Notes under the pieces: model-generated | Database searches by the model: none | What the model was told of the DNA's origin: nothing | Seen by the model: the letters and a program-made list of their open reading frames with translations, nothing else | Assembly (NCBI GenBank): GCA_035533815.1 | Contig: DATLTB010000103.1 | Coordinates: 1 to 64,000 of the forward strand | Direction: 5' to 3' | Length of the DNA: 64,000 nt | Source of the DNA: JANWKA01 sp035533815 | GTDB taxonomy: Bacteria; Bacteroidota; Bacteroidia; Chitinophagales; Chitinophagaceae | Program-made: the position numbers and the translations under genes | Part shown: one piece after another, positions 36,471 through 46,937 of the stretch | Layout of the letters: the number at the start of each line of letters is the position of its first letter | How positions within the stretch are numbered: position 1 is the first letter of the stretch

Positions 36471-37067
36471 ATGCCCTTTTTCCAGACCCAGCTTACCGAA
36501 GCCGGTTGCGATGAAGCTGGCCGGGGTTGCCTTGCAGGTCCGGTTTTTGCAGCTGCGGTGATCCTTGCCAAGGATTTCGGGCATCCGCTGCTCAATGATT
36601 CCAAACAAATGACCCCTGAAGACCGGTATGCCCTGAGGAAGGTTATTGAAAAAGAAGCCATTTGCTTCGCCATAGCAGCCGTGGACAACCAAGTCATTGA
36701 CCGGATCAATATCCTGAAAGCTTCCCTTCGGGCCATGCATATGGCCGTTTCATGCCTGGCCACCCGTCCCGGACTGCTGCTTGTGGACGGCAACCGGTTC
36801 ACTCCCTACCCGAAAATCCCCCATGAATGCATTGTCCGTGGAGATGAACTTTATGCTTCGATTGCCGCAGCTTCCGTACTGGCCAAAACTTACCGGGATG
36901 AATTCATGATGGATTTGCATGATAAATTTCCCTGCTATTACTGGAATGAAAACAAAGGCTATCCTACCCTAAAGCACCGGAATGCCATCAGGCAACATGG
37001 AATCACCCCTTTCCACAGGATGACCTTCCGGCTACTCCCTGACGACCGGCCTGGGACAGACTCCTGA
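36471..37067 (+). CDS. rnhB: Ribonuclease HII
   Basis: 198 residues from the ATG at 36471; a GTG two codons earlier is also possible. The catalytic motif GCDEAGRGCLAGPV (Asp-Glu pair) and the later Asp in LLLVDGNRF and in AASVLAKTYRDEFM are present. It removes RNA and single ribonucleotides embedded in DNA. Divergent from ctaA across about 100 bp. Confidence 0.95.
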   Translation: MPFFQTQLTEAGCDEAGRGCLAGPVFAAAVILAKDFGHPLLNDSKQMTPEDRYALRKVIEKEAICFAIAAVDNQVIDRINILKASLRAMHMAVSCLATRPGLLLVDGNRFTPYPKIPHECIVRGDELYASIAAASVLAKTYRDEFMMDLHDKFPCYYWNENKGYPTLKHRNAIRQHGITPFHRMTFRLLPDDRPGTDS

Positions 37068-37120
37068 GGGTTCCTCCCCCCTGCAATTCAGGGTAAAAGT
37101 TTCTTTAGCTGGATTGTTGT

Positions 37121-37128
37121 TATTTTTG
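37121..37128 (+). promoter_or_regulatory. -7 box of rpoN
   Basis: TATTTTTG, matching TAnnTTTG, 16 bp before the rpoN ATG. Confidence 0.45.
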
Positions 37129-37144
37129 TCCCCGATTAACGCAT

Positions 37145-38629
37145 ATGCTAAGGCAGACCCAGCAACAGAAATTATTGCAAAAGCTGTCCCCGCAGCAGAT
37201 TCAACTTATGAAGCTGTTGCAGGTACCTACCGCCAATCTGGAAGAACGCCTTAAGGAGGAAATGGAAGAAAATCCTGCCCTGGAATTCGGGGAAGAACAG
37301 CATGATGACGATCCGGTCCTGGAAACTGAAGAATTTGAAGACAGTCCACCGGAAGAAGTACCGGAGGCCGAAACCTCCGAAAATGATTTTGACAAGATTG
37401 ATATCTCCGATTATGTCAATGAAGGGGATGAAATAGCGGAATATAAGCTGAGGGATGACAATTACCCGGAAATGGAGGAAAGCAGGGTTATCCCGGTCCG
37501 GGTTGAAACCACCTTCCATGATTATCTCAATGACCAGCTCATCATGCTGGACCTGGATGAGCGGGAACGTAAAATAGCTGTTCAGGTTATCGGCAGCATA
37601 GATGATGATGGTTATCTCCGCAGGGCTGTTAGCGCCATAGTAGACGATTTATCCTTTTCCCAGAATATCAGTGCAACGGAAGAGGAAGTCAGGTCGATCA
37701 TCAGGAAGATCCAGGAATTTGATCCTCCTGGCATCTGTTGTTCCGACCTCAGGGAATGTTTGCTGATTCAGCTACGTCGTCTCCAGAATGAGGACAGGGC
37801 CGCTGCCATGGCCCTTAATATCCTGGAGAATTACTTCGAAGAATTCATCAAAAAACATTACGAAAAGATCCAAAAAGGCCTGGGTTTGAGCGATGCAGAT
37901 ATCCGGGAGGCCATTGGCCAGATTATCAGGTTGAACCCCAAGCCAGGGGGAAACTATTCTTCCGGTAACAAAACAGACGGATATATTGTCCCCGATTTTT
38001 TCGTGATCAATAACACCGGCAACCTGGAACTGACCCTGAATGCCAAGAACGCTCCCGATCTCCGTATTTCCGAAGGTTACCGGGAAATGCTTAAAAACTA
38101 TGACCGCGGAGACAAAAAGGACAAGCGGCAGAAAGAAGCTGTTTTGTTCATTAAACAGAAAATAGATGCTGCAAAATGGTTCATTGATGCCATCAAGCAA
38201 CGGCAGCATACCTTGCTCAGCACCATGGGTACCATCCTGAGGTACCAGGAAGACTTTTTCCTGACCGGAGATGAAACCACCATGAAACCCATGATCCTGA
38301 AAGATATTGCAGACCGGACTAACCTGGATATTTCCACAGTTTCCCGGGTGGCGAACAGCAAATATGTACAGACCGAATTCGGCACCTATAAGCTAAAATA
38401 CTTTTTCTCGGAATCACTTTCCACGGACAGCGGGGAGGAAGTTTCCACCCGGGAGGTGAAAAAAATCCTGATGGACCTGATCGAAGTGGAAAACAAGCAT
38501 AAGCCGCTGAGTGATGAACACCTCACCCAACTCCTAAAGGATAAGGGATATAATATTGCCCGCCGGACCGTTGCCAAATACCGGGAACAACTCAACATCC
38601 CCGTAGCCCGGCTGAGAAAGGAGCTCTGA
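37145..38629 (+). CDS. rpoN: RNA polymerase sigma-54 factor
   Basis: 494 residues. The N-terminal glutamine-rich activator-binding region I (LSPQQIQLMKLLQVP), a long acidic region II (about 45-110), the core-binding region and the C-terminal helix-turn-helix are present. The RpoN box ARRTVAKYRE is exact. Sigma-54 recruits polymerase to -24/-12 promoters that need an enhancer-binding ATPase; no such activator is in the window. Followed 18 bp later by a membrane-protein gene. Confidence 0.97.
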   Translation: MLRQTQQQKLLQKLSPQQIQLMKLLQVPTANLEERLKEEMEENPALEFGEEQHDDDPVLETEEFEDSPPEEVPEAETSENDFDKIDISDYVNEGDEIAEYKLRDDNYPEMEESRVIPVRVETTFHDYLNDQLIMLDLDERERKIAVQVIGSIDDDGYLRRAVSAIVDDLSFSQNISATEEEVRSIIRKIQEFDPPGICCSDLRECLLIQLRRLQNEDRAAAMALNILENYFEEFIKKHYEKIQKGLGLSDADIREAIGQIIRLNPKPGGNYSSGNKTDGYIVPDFFVINNTGNLELTLNAKNAPDLRISEGYREMLKNYDRGDKKDKRQKEAVLFIKQKIDAAKWFIDAIKQRQHTLLSTMGTILRYQEDFFLTGDETTMKPMILKDIADRTNLDISTVSRVANSKYVQTEFGTYKLKYFFSESLSTDSGEEVSTREVKKILMDLIEVENKHKPLSDEHLTQLLKDKGYNIARRTVAKYREQLNIPVARLRKEL

Positions 38630-38647
38630 CCGGGATAATGATCGAAC

Positions 38648-39328
38648 ATGGAAGGACCCCCTGAACGGAATATAGAAAATACCATAACCCCCTTTCCCGC
38701 CTTTATGCGGGTTATGGCCAACTTCATTTCGGTATTGCTCCATCCCCTGTTTATCCCCTTATATGCAACCTTTTTCCTGATGGGTTCCCAACCTATTCAG
38801 TTTGCTGACTTCAGTGGAAGGGCCAAATGGGCAATCCTGCTGCCTGTCATTGAAAATACCATTATCCTTCCCCTGGCAGTCGTGCTGCTTTGCAAACCCC
38901 TGGGTTTCATCGGATCAGTCCAGCTTAAAACACAAAAAGATCGTATCATCCCGTATGCAGCTACGATGATCTTTTATTATTGGCTGTTCAGGGTATCCAC
39001 CTACCATTCCGCCGACCACGAACAGTTCCCTGCCTTGCTATGCGTATTCCTGCTGGGAAATTTCATTTCAGTTATCCTGGCCTTTCTGGCAAATATCGCT
39101 TTGAAAGTGAGTTTGCATGCCCTTGGAATGGGTGCTGTATTGGGGGTCATGATCCACCTGGTCAATGACCCTTACTTCAATGTGTCGGTTGCCCTCATAG
39201 CAGCGATCTGTCTGACAGGCCTGGTAGCCACTGCCCGATTGATCCTTTCCGCTCACCGGGCCAGAGAAATCTACCTGGGGTTACTGATCGGCCTGATTGC
39301 CCAATTGATGGCGGTGTTGTTCTTCTGA
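38648..39328 (+). CDS. Conserved polytopic membrane protein, unknown
   Basis: 226 residues with about six membrane helices (roughly 22-45, 60-82, 100-118, 128-152, 155-172, 177-225). No catalytic motif was recognised. Proteins of this general kind, sometimes described as PAP2-superfamily-like, occur beside rpoN in Bacteroidota, but the phosphatase histidines and arginine motif are not evident here. It is 18 bp after rpoN and probably in its transcript. Confidence 0.75.
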   Translation: MEGPPERNIENTITPFPAFMRVMANFISVLLHPLFIPLYATFFLMGSQPIQFADFSGRAKWAILLPVIENTIILPLAVVLLCKPLGFIGSVQLKTQKDRIIPYAATMIFYYWLFRVSTYHSADHEQFPALLCVFLLGNFISVILAFLANIALKVSLHALGMGAVLGVMIHLVNDPYFNVSVALIAAICLTGLVATARLILSAHRAREIYLGLLIGLIAQLMAVLFF

Positions 39329-39442
39329 TTTTTTTCTGCTGCGCAGGTACCCTGCGTATAGGAATGCTTTCTTTGCCTGCAATGAGCAGTATCTGATCAA
39401 AATAAAAATCCGGAATTACTATAATATTTAGTAAAAAATTGA

Positions 39443-39450
39443 TATTTTTG
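39443..39450 (+). promoter_or_regulatory. Candidate -7 box of recA
   Basis: TATTTTTG, matching TAnnTTTG, 72 bp before the recA ATG. The surrounding region is AT-rich, so chance is possible. No LexA-like palindrome was recognised. Confidence 0.35.
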
Positions 39451-39522
39451 CTAAATATTTTGGCACCGGGCAGAATAACCTGACTGGAATTGGTTTAAAT
39501 TTAAAGCTTAAAATCAACTATT

Positions 39523-40524
39523 ATGTCAAGCGCAAATGCGGAAAAACTGAAGGCTCTGAAACTTACCATGGACAAGATCGACAAGGACTTTGGCAAAGGA
39601 TCAGTGATGATGCTGGGTGAAAAAGCAGAACAGGAAATGGAAGTGATCTCCACCGGTTCCCTGGGTCTTGATCTGGCACTGGGTATCGGAGGATTTCCCA
39701 AAGGGAGGATCGTGGAGATCTATGGTCCGGAATCCTCAGGTAAAACAACGGTCGCCATTCATGCCATTGCAGAGGCGCAGAAGAAAGGGGGCATCTGTGC
39801 CATCATTGACGCCGAACATGCTTTTGATAACACTTATGCCAAAAAACTCGGGGTGGATGTGGACAGTCTGCTGGTATCTCAGCCGGACTATGGGGAACAA
39901 GCCCTGGAGATTGCCGACCGGCTGATCCTGTCCGGAGCGGTGGATGTGGTGGTCATTGATTCAGTGGCTGCCCTGGTCCCCAAGGCTGAACTGGAAGGTG
40001 AGATGGGGGAAAGTAAGATGGGACTACAGGCAAGGCTGATGTCCCAGGCACTCAGAAAACTGACTGCTACTATTTCCAAAACCAACTGCTGCTGCATCTT
40101 TATCAACCAGCTCCGGGAAAAGATCGGGGTGATGTTCGGTAACCCTGAAACGACCACTGGGGGCAATGCCCTTAAATTTTATTCATCTATCCGCCTGGAT
40201 ATCCGAAGGATGAACCAGATCAAGGACGGGGATTCCGCAATCGGAAACCGGGTCAGGGTAAAAGTAGTCAAGAACAAGGTAGCCCCGCCTTTCCGCCAGG
40301 CCGAATTTGATATCATTTTCGGGGAAGGGATATCCAAGACCGGGGAAATCGTGGATATGGGTGTGGATTATGGGGTGCTTCAGAAAAGCGGATCCTGGTT
40401 CAGCTATGAAAATAACAAACTTGGCCAGGGCAGGGATGCCGTCAAGCAACTGCTGATTGACAATCCTGAGCTTTCCGCTGAAGTGGAAACCCGTATCAAG
40501 GCTAAGATTGCAGAACTGCTGTAA
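39523..40524 (+). CDS. recA: Recombinase RecA
   Basis: 333 residues. Walker A is GPESSGKTT, the IIDAEHAFD block and Walker [11 protein letters not shown] follow, and the L2 loop region [20 protein letters not shown] is intact. RecA forms filaments on single-stranded DNA for strand exchange and SOS signalling. It is monocistronic with a strong terminator. The very short acidic C-terminal tail is typical for the phylum. Confidence 0.98.
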   Translation: MSSANAEKLKALKLTMDKIDKDFGKGSVMMLGEKAEQEMEVISTGSLGLDLALGIGGFPKGRIVEIYGPESSGKTTVAIHAIAEAQKKGGICAIIDAEHAFDNTYAKKLGVDVDSLLVSQPDYGEQALEIADRLILSGAVDVVVIDSVAALVPKAELEGEMGESKMGLQARLMSQALRKLTATISKTNCCCIFINQLREKIGVMFGNPETTTGGNALKFYSSIRLDIRRMNQIKDGDSAIGNRVRVKVVKNKVAPPFRQAEFDIIFGEGISKTGEIVDMGVDYGVLQKSGSWFSYENNKLGQGRDAVKQLLIDNPELSAEVETRIKAKIAELL

Positions 40525-40554
40525 GTTATTTTGTCCTTTCTTCCGGTTGTCCGT

Positions 40555-40590
40555 TATCCCACGCTGTAAAAGCGTGGGATATTTTTTATT
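40555..40590 (+). terminator. Rho-independent terminator of recA
   Basis: A perfect 11-bp stem (TATCCCACGCT / AGCGTGGGATA) with a five-base loop and a following TTTTTTATT run, 30 bp after the recA stop. Confidence 0.9.
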
Positions 40591-40967
40591 AATAACATAA
40601 ACTCAAGGAACCCATACCTGGGATATCGGGAAAAGATATTATTTGGAAACAAGCAGGAAAAACTCATTCCCTCTCAAAATTATGTTTGTTATTGGCTAAA
40701 AAGAAAAGCGAAAGGGTACGTGTATAAGGGTATAATTCCTGACTGTATCTGAGAAATGGCTATGGGAACACCAACAGACCATCAGCGCCATTGGTCTGTT
40801 CACAATGGTCTAAGGAAAAAGGAATTTTCTGGTCACGGGAACCCCAAAGCCACGCCTTGGATACATACTTCTTGAATTGTGTATGCGCTTCGCACCATCT
40901 TTCCCGGTGTCTTCGCGAGATTCCTTTTCAATAGCTGATGCTTTATTTGAAAGCAGAAGAATCAGAC
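40591..40967. other. Intergenic stretch after recA
   Basis: About 380 bp without a gene. It contains one perfect 9-bp inverted repeat (AACAGACCA at 40773-40781, TGGTCTGTT at 40792-40800) with a 10-base loop but no T-run. Nothing else was recognised. Confidence 0.45.
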
Positions 40968-41417
40968 TCAAATCCCGAATTGCTTCAGGTGATGGTCGAT
41001 ATGCTTATACGAACCCTCACCCCATTCATCTGCCTTGAGTCTTCCAAAAAAGGGATGTGGGCGTGTTGTCACACCAGCTGGCCCCTTTTCAGCGAATTCG
41101 ACAATCAGCCTGGTTAGCTTTTCTTTTTCGGAGTTGAAGTCCCGCTGGCCCGTTACTTTGAAATCATTAGCTGTGGGACTTCCATGCCTGAATGGTTTGT
41201 CACTGGAAAACTTAGGCCTCAATATCCTACCCAGCAAGCGGCCAATAAGCATGCGATGCGTTATACTCTTTCCAGTGGCTGCTTCCATATAAATGGCACA
41301 GTGGGCAAGCATCTGAGCTGCATCCATCCTACCCCATTTCCCTTGAGTTTCCGGCTTAATTTCATTGATCCGCTGAAGAATCCCGGTAGTGTCACGGGTG
41401 TTGAACAAACTATTCAT
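40968..41417 (-). CDS. DUF1569 family protein (DinB-like fold)
   Basis: 149 residues. The order MDAAQMLAHCAIYMEAATGK, TRPHPFFGRLKADEWGEGSYKHIDHHLKQFGI is characteristic of DUF1569, a Bacteroidota-enriched branch of the DinB/YfiT four-helix fold. Histidines in AHC and KHIDHHL sit where the fold binds a metal. The biochemical role is unknown. It is a monocistronic gene between recA and the alpha-galactosidase. Confidence 0.82.
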   Translation of the reverse strand: MNSLFNTRDTTGILQRINEIKPETQGKWGRMDAAQMLAHCAIYMEAATGKSITHRMLIGRLLGRILRPKFSSDKPFRHGSPTANDFKVTGQRDFNSEKEKLTRLIVEFAEKGPAGVTTRPHPFFGRLKADEWGEGSYKHIDHHLKQFGI

Positions 41418-41661
41418 GCGATGTCTTTAACTGCAAAATATACAAAAATCAGTTGGGTCTGCCGGTACTTTATCCCCTGTGGAAAGCCAAAAACCTATTT
41501 TAGTTGACCCCGTCCAACATTTTCCTTTTATCCGGATCTGCAGATCCAAATCGACTCAATGGCGTAACTTAATGGGGTGACCATGCTTAGCCAAAAACAA
41601 TATCCGGGGACAGCATTATCAGTTTTTTTTTTATTTTGTTGATTCATTCAAACCAAAACAC

Positions 41662-43899
41662 ATGAAATTCATCTTGTTAAGCTCCATCGTATTTCTGTCC
41701 AGCTTTCCCCTGGTTACTGCCCAAAACACGATCAGCCTGGACCGGGGATGGAAGTTCCGTACCGGGGATAATTTTACCTGGGCTGATTCTTCCTTTGATG
41801 ACAGTGGCTGGAAGGGGATCGGAGTGGGTAAGCCCTGGGAGCAGGAAGGCTATCCTGGTTATGACGGTTTCGGCTGGTATCGTATCCATGTCATGATCCC
41901 CTCCTCTATGAAAGTAACCTCCTTTCTGAAGGCGGGCCTGAAAATTGACATTGGCGAAATTGATGATGGGGATCAAACCTTTCTTAATGGCAGACTGATC
42001 GGTCAGAATGCCGGTCTCACTCAGGATATCATGCAGGGTCAATATAATGCAGAGCGGATATATATCCTGCCATCGAATGACCGGGCCATTCATTGGGACG
42101 GGGAAAATGTCATTGCTGTCCGGGTATTTGACCATGGTGGAAACGGAGGAATGTGGACCGGCAAATATGATATCAACCCTTTGGGGCTCCCCGATATTGT
42201 ACATATCGATTATCAGGATGACCCATTTTCCTTCCCTGGAAGGCGCACTGTAAAAAAGCACCTGATCCTGGAATGCACCGCCAGGGGAATTACCCTTTCG
42301 GGAACCTTGCAGGTCCGGGTGACCAATCCGTTGAATAATCAGGAAGTCTGGTCCCGGACAATACCGGTCCTTTTTTCCGGCGCACATCCTTTTAATTATA
42401 CTTACACGGTAACCTTGCCGGAATCCCAATCCTACCAGGCAATGTATAATTTTAAGGAAAAACGTACCGGAAAATCCATCACTGCCTCTGAAATCATCCC
42501 CTATATTCTTACTCCCCGGCCTTCGGCAAAACCAAGGATCAACGGAGCTAGCATCGTAGGTCTTCGGCCCGGTAATCCACTGTTGTTCAAAATTCCGGTA
42601 ACCGGGGTCAGCCCAATGGCTTATCATGCCCTTCATTTGCCAGCAGGATTGCATCTGAATACTGTTACAGGAATTCTCAGCGGAACCCTGGATAAAAAGG
42701 GGACTTATTGGCTGCGCATCATTGCCCACAACAAAATGGGCAACGACAGTGAAACCCTTCAGCTGGTCGTCGGGAATCAGATCGCCCTTACCCCGGCGAT
42801 GGGATGGAACAGTTGGAACTGCTGGGGTCTCAGTGTCAGCGATGCCAAGGTCAGGGCATCCGCCGATGCCATGGTGAAAAAAGGCCTCATCAATCATGGC
42901 TGGACCTATATCAATATTGATGATGGCTGGGAGAAGGGCAGGGACTCAGGGGGAAGGATCCTTCCGAATGCGAAATTCCCGGATATGAAGGCCCTGGCAA
43001 CCTTTATCCACCGGGCTGGCCTGAAGATGGGTATCTATTCCTCCCCAGGACCAAAAACCTGCGGTGGATTTACGGGAAGTTACCAGCATGAACAGCAAGA
43101 TGCGGAAACCTATGCCGGCTGGGGGATTGATTACCTGAAATACGATTGGTGTTCCTATGGGCAGATCTATCCGCATCCGGACCTGGCTGAAATGCAAAAG
43201 CCTTACCAGGTCATGCGGGATGCCCTGGACCATGTCCATCGCGATATCCTGTTCAGTCTTTGCCAGTACGGGATGGGGGATGTCTGGAAATGGGGAGGTG
43301 AAATAGGAGGCAACTCCTGGAGGACAACCGGAGATATCAATGATACCTGGGCAAGAATGTCCTCCATCGGTTTCCGTCAGGATAAATGCGCTCCCTTTGC
43401 CAAACCCGGTAACTGGAATGATCCGGATATGCTGGTGGTGGGAAGAGTTGGATGGGGACCTACCCTGCATAACTCCCATCTCACCCCGGATGAACAATAT
43501 ACACATATCAGCCTTTGGTGCCTGCTGTCCGCTCCCCTGCTCATCGGTTGCGATATGAGCCGCCTGGATGCCTTCACGCTGAACCTGCTGAGCAATGATG
43601 AGGTTCTGGCAGTGGATCAGGATCCCCTGGGTAAGGAAGCTATGCCAGTATACCGGAATGGAAATATCCAGGTCTGGGCGAAACCCCTGGCTGATGGCAG
43701 TGAAGCTGTGGGAATATTCAATCTCGGGCCGTCGATGGCAAAAGGTAGCCTCAGGGCATCAGATCTTCATATGGGCGGGTTAATTACCGTGAGGGATCTC
43801 TGGCGTCAGCAAAATCTGGGCACGTTCAATCAGGTTTACAGCGCCAATATCCCATCCCATGGGGTGGTCTTGCTGAAGGTAAGGGAAGCCCATCATTGA
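41662..43899 (+). CDS. Secreted alpha-galactosidase, GH27, with accessory domains
   Basis: 745 residues. A signal peptide (MKFILLSSIVFLSSFPLVTAQ) is followed by a jelly-roll sugar-binding domain of the glycosidase N-terminal type (about 22-190), a beta domain (about 195-285), a putative Ig (He_PIG) domain (about 290-372, LPAGLHLNTVTGILSGT) and the GH27 barrel (about 376-680, TPAMGWNSWNCWG). The nucleophile is D495 in YLKYDWC and the acid/base D558 in RTTGDI. GH27 removes terminal alpha-galactose from plant oligo- and polysaccharides. No SusC/SusD pair is adjacent, so it is not in a classic utilisation locus within the window. Confidence 0.93.
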   Translation: MKFILLSSIVFLSSFPLVTAQNTISLDRGWKFRTGDNFTWADSSFDDSGWKGIGVGKPWEQEGYPGYDGFGWYRIHVMIPSSMKVTSFLKAGLKIDIGEIDDGDQTFLNGRLIGQNAGLTQDIMQGQYNAERIYILPSNDRAIHWDGENVIAVRVFDHGGNGGMWTGKYDINPLGLPDIVHIDYQDDPFSFPGRRTVKKHLILECTARGITLSGTLQVRVTNPLNNQEVWSRTIPVLFSGAHPFNYTYTVTLPESQSYQAMYNFKEKRTGKSITASEIIPYILTPRPSAKPRINGASIVGLRPGNPLLFKIPVTGVSPMAYHALHLPAGLHLNTVTGILSGTLDKKGTYWLRIIAHNKMGNDSETLQLVVGNQIALTPAMGWNSWNCWGLSVSDAKVRASADAMVKKGLINHGWTYINIDDGWEKGRDSGGRILPNAKFPDMKALATFIHRAGLKMGIYSSPGPKTCGGFTGSYQHEQQDAETYAGWGIDYLKYDWCSYGQIYPHPDLAEMQKPYQVMRDALDHVHRDILFSLCQYGMGDVWKWGGEIGGNSWRTTGDINDTWARMSSIGFRQDKCAPFAKPGNWNDPDMLVVGRVGWGPTLHNSHLTPDEQYTHISLWCLLSAPLLIGCDMSRLDAFTLNLLSNDEVLAVDQDPLGKEAMPVYRNGNIQVWAKPLADGSEAVGIFNLGPSMAKGSLRASDLHMGGLITVRDLWRQQNLGTFNQVYSANIPSHGVVLLKVREAHH

Positions 43900-45188
43900 G
43901 CAGGAGAGGAATAAACCAGTTTCCCCCGGCTGGCAGCATCTGATATTGCGGTATAAATGACCCTGAGTTGCTTTAACCAGTCCTTATCCGCATTATTTGG
44001 TTTTTCACCTCCCGGTTTGACTAACCGGGTCGAAAAAGAAATGACTGGTATTTGCAGGCGGCTGATTACCAGCCTCAAGGGACTTGCTGTATCCGTTCCC
44101 GGACCGTTCCAAACCAGTCCGGGATATTTTAACCTGGAAAATATCTCCGGCCATGCAGGTGAACTTTCTGTTCCGCTGATGACCATCCCGGCAGTATTAA
44201 GGGCCCCATCATGCAGGTCAAGGTCCACGGCAAAGTTCAGCCGCTTCTGGTCAATTCCGGGTTGCGCCAGATAATGGTCAGCACCGGTCATTCCCTCCCC
44301 CTTACCAGTGAAAGCCAGGAAAAGGTAATTATTCCGGGTGTCAGGCCCCGCTTTCAGCATCCTGGCCAGTTCGAGCAGGACAGTCAACCCCTGATCATTA
44401 TTATTTTCATGCCCGGCGTGATCATAATTTGCAGCGATAATGACCGTATTTTCTGCATGGTTGTTGATATCCCCTTCCACATTAAATCCATTCTCCTTTT
44501 TTTCATCAATGGAAACGGCCATATCCAGGGAGACTGAACCGGAATCATCCCCGAATGATTTCTGGGCAGCCTGGCTACGCACATAGACAATGGGGATAGA
44601 TAGTGGGGTATGATGGTCATTGGGGTCAAATCCAAGGTTCCTGTCGTCGCCTGCATTTGCGGAATAAAATATCACCGCTGTGGCCCCATCAGCAGCAGCC
44701 TGCCTTGCACGGTCATACAAAGCATCCGATATATCATACCCTGGATTGGCCTGTTTCCTGCCCAGCAGGTCGGAAACGGACATGATCCAGGGACTGCCCT
44801 GTTCCTGAACGCTGACCAGGGGGTTGCCCTTTAACCGCATACTTGCACTATAGGGTAGGGGGAAAAAACTGGTGTCCCCGGTGAGGTTCACTCCATTCAG
44901 ATTCAACCTGCAGCCGGATCCGGCCATTTTGCCTTCATCGATGGAAAATACCTGCAGGTAATTATCCTTAAGGTTCCCGGGTAGTAAACCTGCATTATGG
45001 AACTGCCCGGCCAGCCAAGCGGATACCTCCCCTTGCCCGGGTGATCCGATACAGGTGTTATCCAGCTTTGGTGCCGATAGATAAGTTATTTCCCGCTTCA
45101 TGTCGGCTAATATTTTCCGGTTTGTCCGTTTCTGTCCCATTCCCAGGACAGGTAACAGGAAAAGAGAAAACATTAGGGCCAGCCGCAT
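43893..45188 (-). CDS. M28-like protein, probably catalytically dead
   Basis: 431 residues with a signal peptide ([19 protein letters not shown]), a PA-type insert (about 115-225) and an M28 aminopeptidase scaffold from about 240. Metal sites are degenerate: the HxDH motif reads NYDH (N254), the GADDNASG loop reads ENNNDQGLT, the catalytic GEE block reads GKGEG and the terminal ligand histidine block reads ISFSTRL. The gene overlaps alpha-galactosidase by 7 bp at the stops (convergent). By composition it is a real expressed gene, not decayed. It may serve as a binding protein; that is inference. Confidence 0.8.
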   Translation of the reverse strand: MRLALMFSLFLLPVLGMGQKRTNRKILADMKREITYLSAPKLDNTCIGSPGQGEVSAWLAGQFHNAGLLPGNLKDNYLQVFSIDEGKMAGSGCRLNLNGVNLTGDTSFFPLPYSASMRLKGNPLVSVQEQGSPWIMSVSDLLGRKQANPGYDISDALYDRARQAAADGATAVIFYSANAGDDRNLGFDPNDHHTPLSIPIVYVRSQAAQKSFGDDSGSVSLDMAVSIDEKKENGFNVEGDINNHAENTVIIAANYDHAGHENNNDQGLTVLLELARMLKAGPDTRNNYLFLAFTGKGEGMTGADHYLAQPGIDQKRLNFAVDLDLHDGALNTAGMVISGTESSPAWPEIFSRLKYPGLVWNGPGTDTASPLRLVISRLQIPVISFSTRLVKPGGEKPNNADKDWLKQLRVIYTAISDAASRGKLVYSSPAQ

Positions 45189-45269
45189 ACAGGATCGGTA
45201 TAGTTCAGTTCAACGCCGGAACTCGCAATTATTGCACCAAATTCCGGAAATGCCTCCAAAAATATATCC

Positions 45270-45277
45270 TATTTTTG
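45270..45277 (+). promoter_or_regulatory. -7 box of gcvT
   Basis: TATTTTTG, matching TAnnTTTG, 38 bp before the gcvT ATG. Confidence 0.45.
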
Positions 45278-45315
45278 CTTCAATCCCTGATTTACAACCC
45301 GCTTTCCAACCGGAT

Positions 45316-46404
45316 ATGAAGCAAACACCCCTTACAGACCGCCATATTGCCCTGGGTGCTAAAATGACTGATTTTGCCGGATTCCTGATGCCGGTCTCCT
45401 ATACTGGAATCAACGAAGAACATCTTGCCGTCCGTCATACAGCAGGCATCTTTGATGTCAGCCATATGGGGGAGTTTATCCTGAAAGGGGAACATGCCCT
45501 GGACCTGATCCAGCAGCTGACTACCAACGATGCTTCGCGGCTTTTTGGAGGTATGGCCCAGTATAGTTGCATGACCAATGAACAGGGAGGTATCATTGAT
45601 GACCTGCTGGTGTATTGCCTCGAAAAAAACAAGGCTTACCTGCTTGTGGTCAACGCAGGAAATATCGACAAGGACTGGAACTGGATCAACTTCCATAATA
45701 CAAGCCAGGTGGAACTGCATAATATCTCTGCCAAAACCTGCCTGCTGGCCATACAAGGCCCCCTGGCCATTCGCGTTTTGCAATCCCTAACTCCAGTTGA
45801 CCTCCCCTCCCTGAAATATTACACTTTTGTCCGCGGACAACTGGCCGGAGTGGATAATGTGCTGATCAGCGCCACCGGATATACCGGTGCAGGGGGTGTG
45901 GAGATTTATTTCGAGGACAAAGAGGGTAATGCCGCAAAGATATGGGACAGCATTTTGGAAGCTGGGGTTCCCTTTGGACTTAAACCGGCTGGCCTTGGGG
46001 CCAGGGATACCCTGCGGCTGGAAATGGGTTTTTGTCTGTATGGCAATGATATAGATGACCTCACGACTCCCCTGGAAGCTGGTCTGGGCTGGATCACGAA
46101 ATTCACGAAGCCGTTCACCGCCTCCCCAATACTGTGCTCGCTGAAAGAACGGGGGGTCAAGCAGAAACTGGTGGGATTTGAAGTGCTGGCCAGGGGAATA
46201 CCCCGAAAAGGTTATCCGTTAACCGACCCTGCCGGCAACCCTGCCGGCAGGGTTACTTCCGGAACCCAGTCCCCGGTCCTGCAGCGGGCCATCGGGCTGG
46301 GTTATGTGAACGCTGAACTTGCCGTACCCGGTACTGAACTCTTTGTGGGTATCCGGGACCGGAAAATGGAAGCCCGGGTGGTGAAAATTCCTTTTGTCCG
46401 GTGA
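45316..46404 (+). CDS. gcvT: Glycine cleavage system T protein (aminomethyltransferase)
   Basis: 362 residues from the ATG at 45316 ([17 protein letters not shown]); the frame is open further upstream, but the extension has no similarity and covers the promoter region. Family blocks are [54 protein letters not shown] and [13 protein letters not shown]. It transfers the aminomethyl carbon of glycine to tetrahydrofolate with the P, H and L proteins, which are not in the window. The downstream SRPBCC gene starts 55 bp later. Confidence 0.95.
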   Translation: MKQTPLTDRHIALGAKMTDFAGFLMPVSYTGINEEHLAVRHTAGIFDVSHMGEFILKGEHALDLIQQLTTNDASRLFGGMAQYSCMTNEQGGIIDDLLVYCLEKNKAYLLVVNAGNIDKDWNWINFHNTSQVELHNISAKTCLLAIQGPLAIRVLQSLTPVDLPSLKYYTFVRGQLAGVDNVLISATGYTGAGGVEIYFEDKEGNAAKIWDSILEAGVPFGLKPAGLGARDTLRLEMGFCLYGNDIDDLTTPLEAGLGWITKFTKPFTASPILCSLKERGVKQKLVGFEVLARGIPRKGYPLTDPAGNPAGRVTSGTQSPVLQRAIGLGYVNAELAVPGTELFVGIRDRKMEARVVKIPFVR

Positions 46405-46459
46405 AGACCCAACCGATTGCCCGGCAGTATTTTTTAAACCGCCGGTAAACTGTTTCCAG

Positions 46460-46933
46460 ATGCCGGAGATCAGCCTGACTACTATGATCCATGCCCCTGC
46501 AGAGCGGGTGTTTGACCTGAGCAGGAGTGTGCGGGTACATCAGGATTCTATGGCGGAACAGGGGGAAAAGGCAGTCGCAGGAAAAGTATTCGGGCTGCTG
46601 GACCTGGATGATACGGTCACCTGGAAGGCGCGGCATCTGCGTAAGGAAAGGGTGCTCATGATCAGGATAAGTTCCATGAACAGGCCTTTTTATTTCCGGG
46701 ATGAAATGATCAGGGGAGATTTTAAAAGCATGCAGCATGAGCATTTTTTCAAGACCATATCCAACGGCACCATTATGATAGATGTCATGCGTTTCGTAAC
46801 TCCATATGGCCGGCTGGGGGAATGGCTGAACAACATCTATCTCACCGGTTACCTCCGCGGACTGATTATCCGCCGCAACCTCCTGATAAAATCATACGCG
46901 GAAGGCAGCCGCTGGAGCATCATACTGGGTTGA
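46460..46933 (+). CDS. SRPBCC/START-like domain protein
   Basis: 157 residues from the ATG at 46460 (MPEISLTTMIHAPAERVFDLSRSV); the frame runs back into gcvT. The opening beta strand and IHAPAERVFDL are the usual start of the SRPBCC fold, followed by DRF-like TWKARHL and the RFVTPYGRLGEW helix. The family binds hydrophobic ligands; this subgroup, near ligand-binding proteins annotated cell division inhibitors, has no tested function. It is 4 bp before comB and probably in the gcvT transcript. Confidence 0.82.
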   Translation: MPEISLTTMIHAPAERVFDLSRSVRVHQDSMAEQGEKAVAGKVFGLLDLDDTVTWKARHLRKERVLMIRISSMNRPFYFRDEMIRGDFKSMQHEHFFKTISNGTIMIDVMRFVTPYGRLGEWLNNIYLTGYLRGLIIRRNLLIKSYAEGSRWSIILG

Positions 46934-46937
46934 CCAT

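Noticed and set aside
40773..40800. 9-bp inverted repeat after recA as a second terminator
   Set aside because: No T-run follows and the recA terminator at 40555 is already strong.
41677..42897. 406-codon minus-strand ORF inside the alpha-galactosidase gene
   Set aside because: Exact antisense shadow of a clear GH27 gene; no recognisable motifs and unnatural composition.
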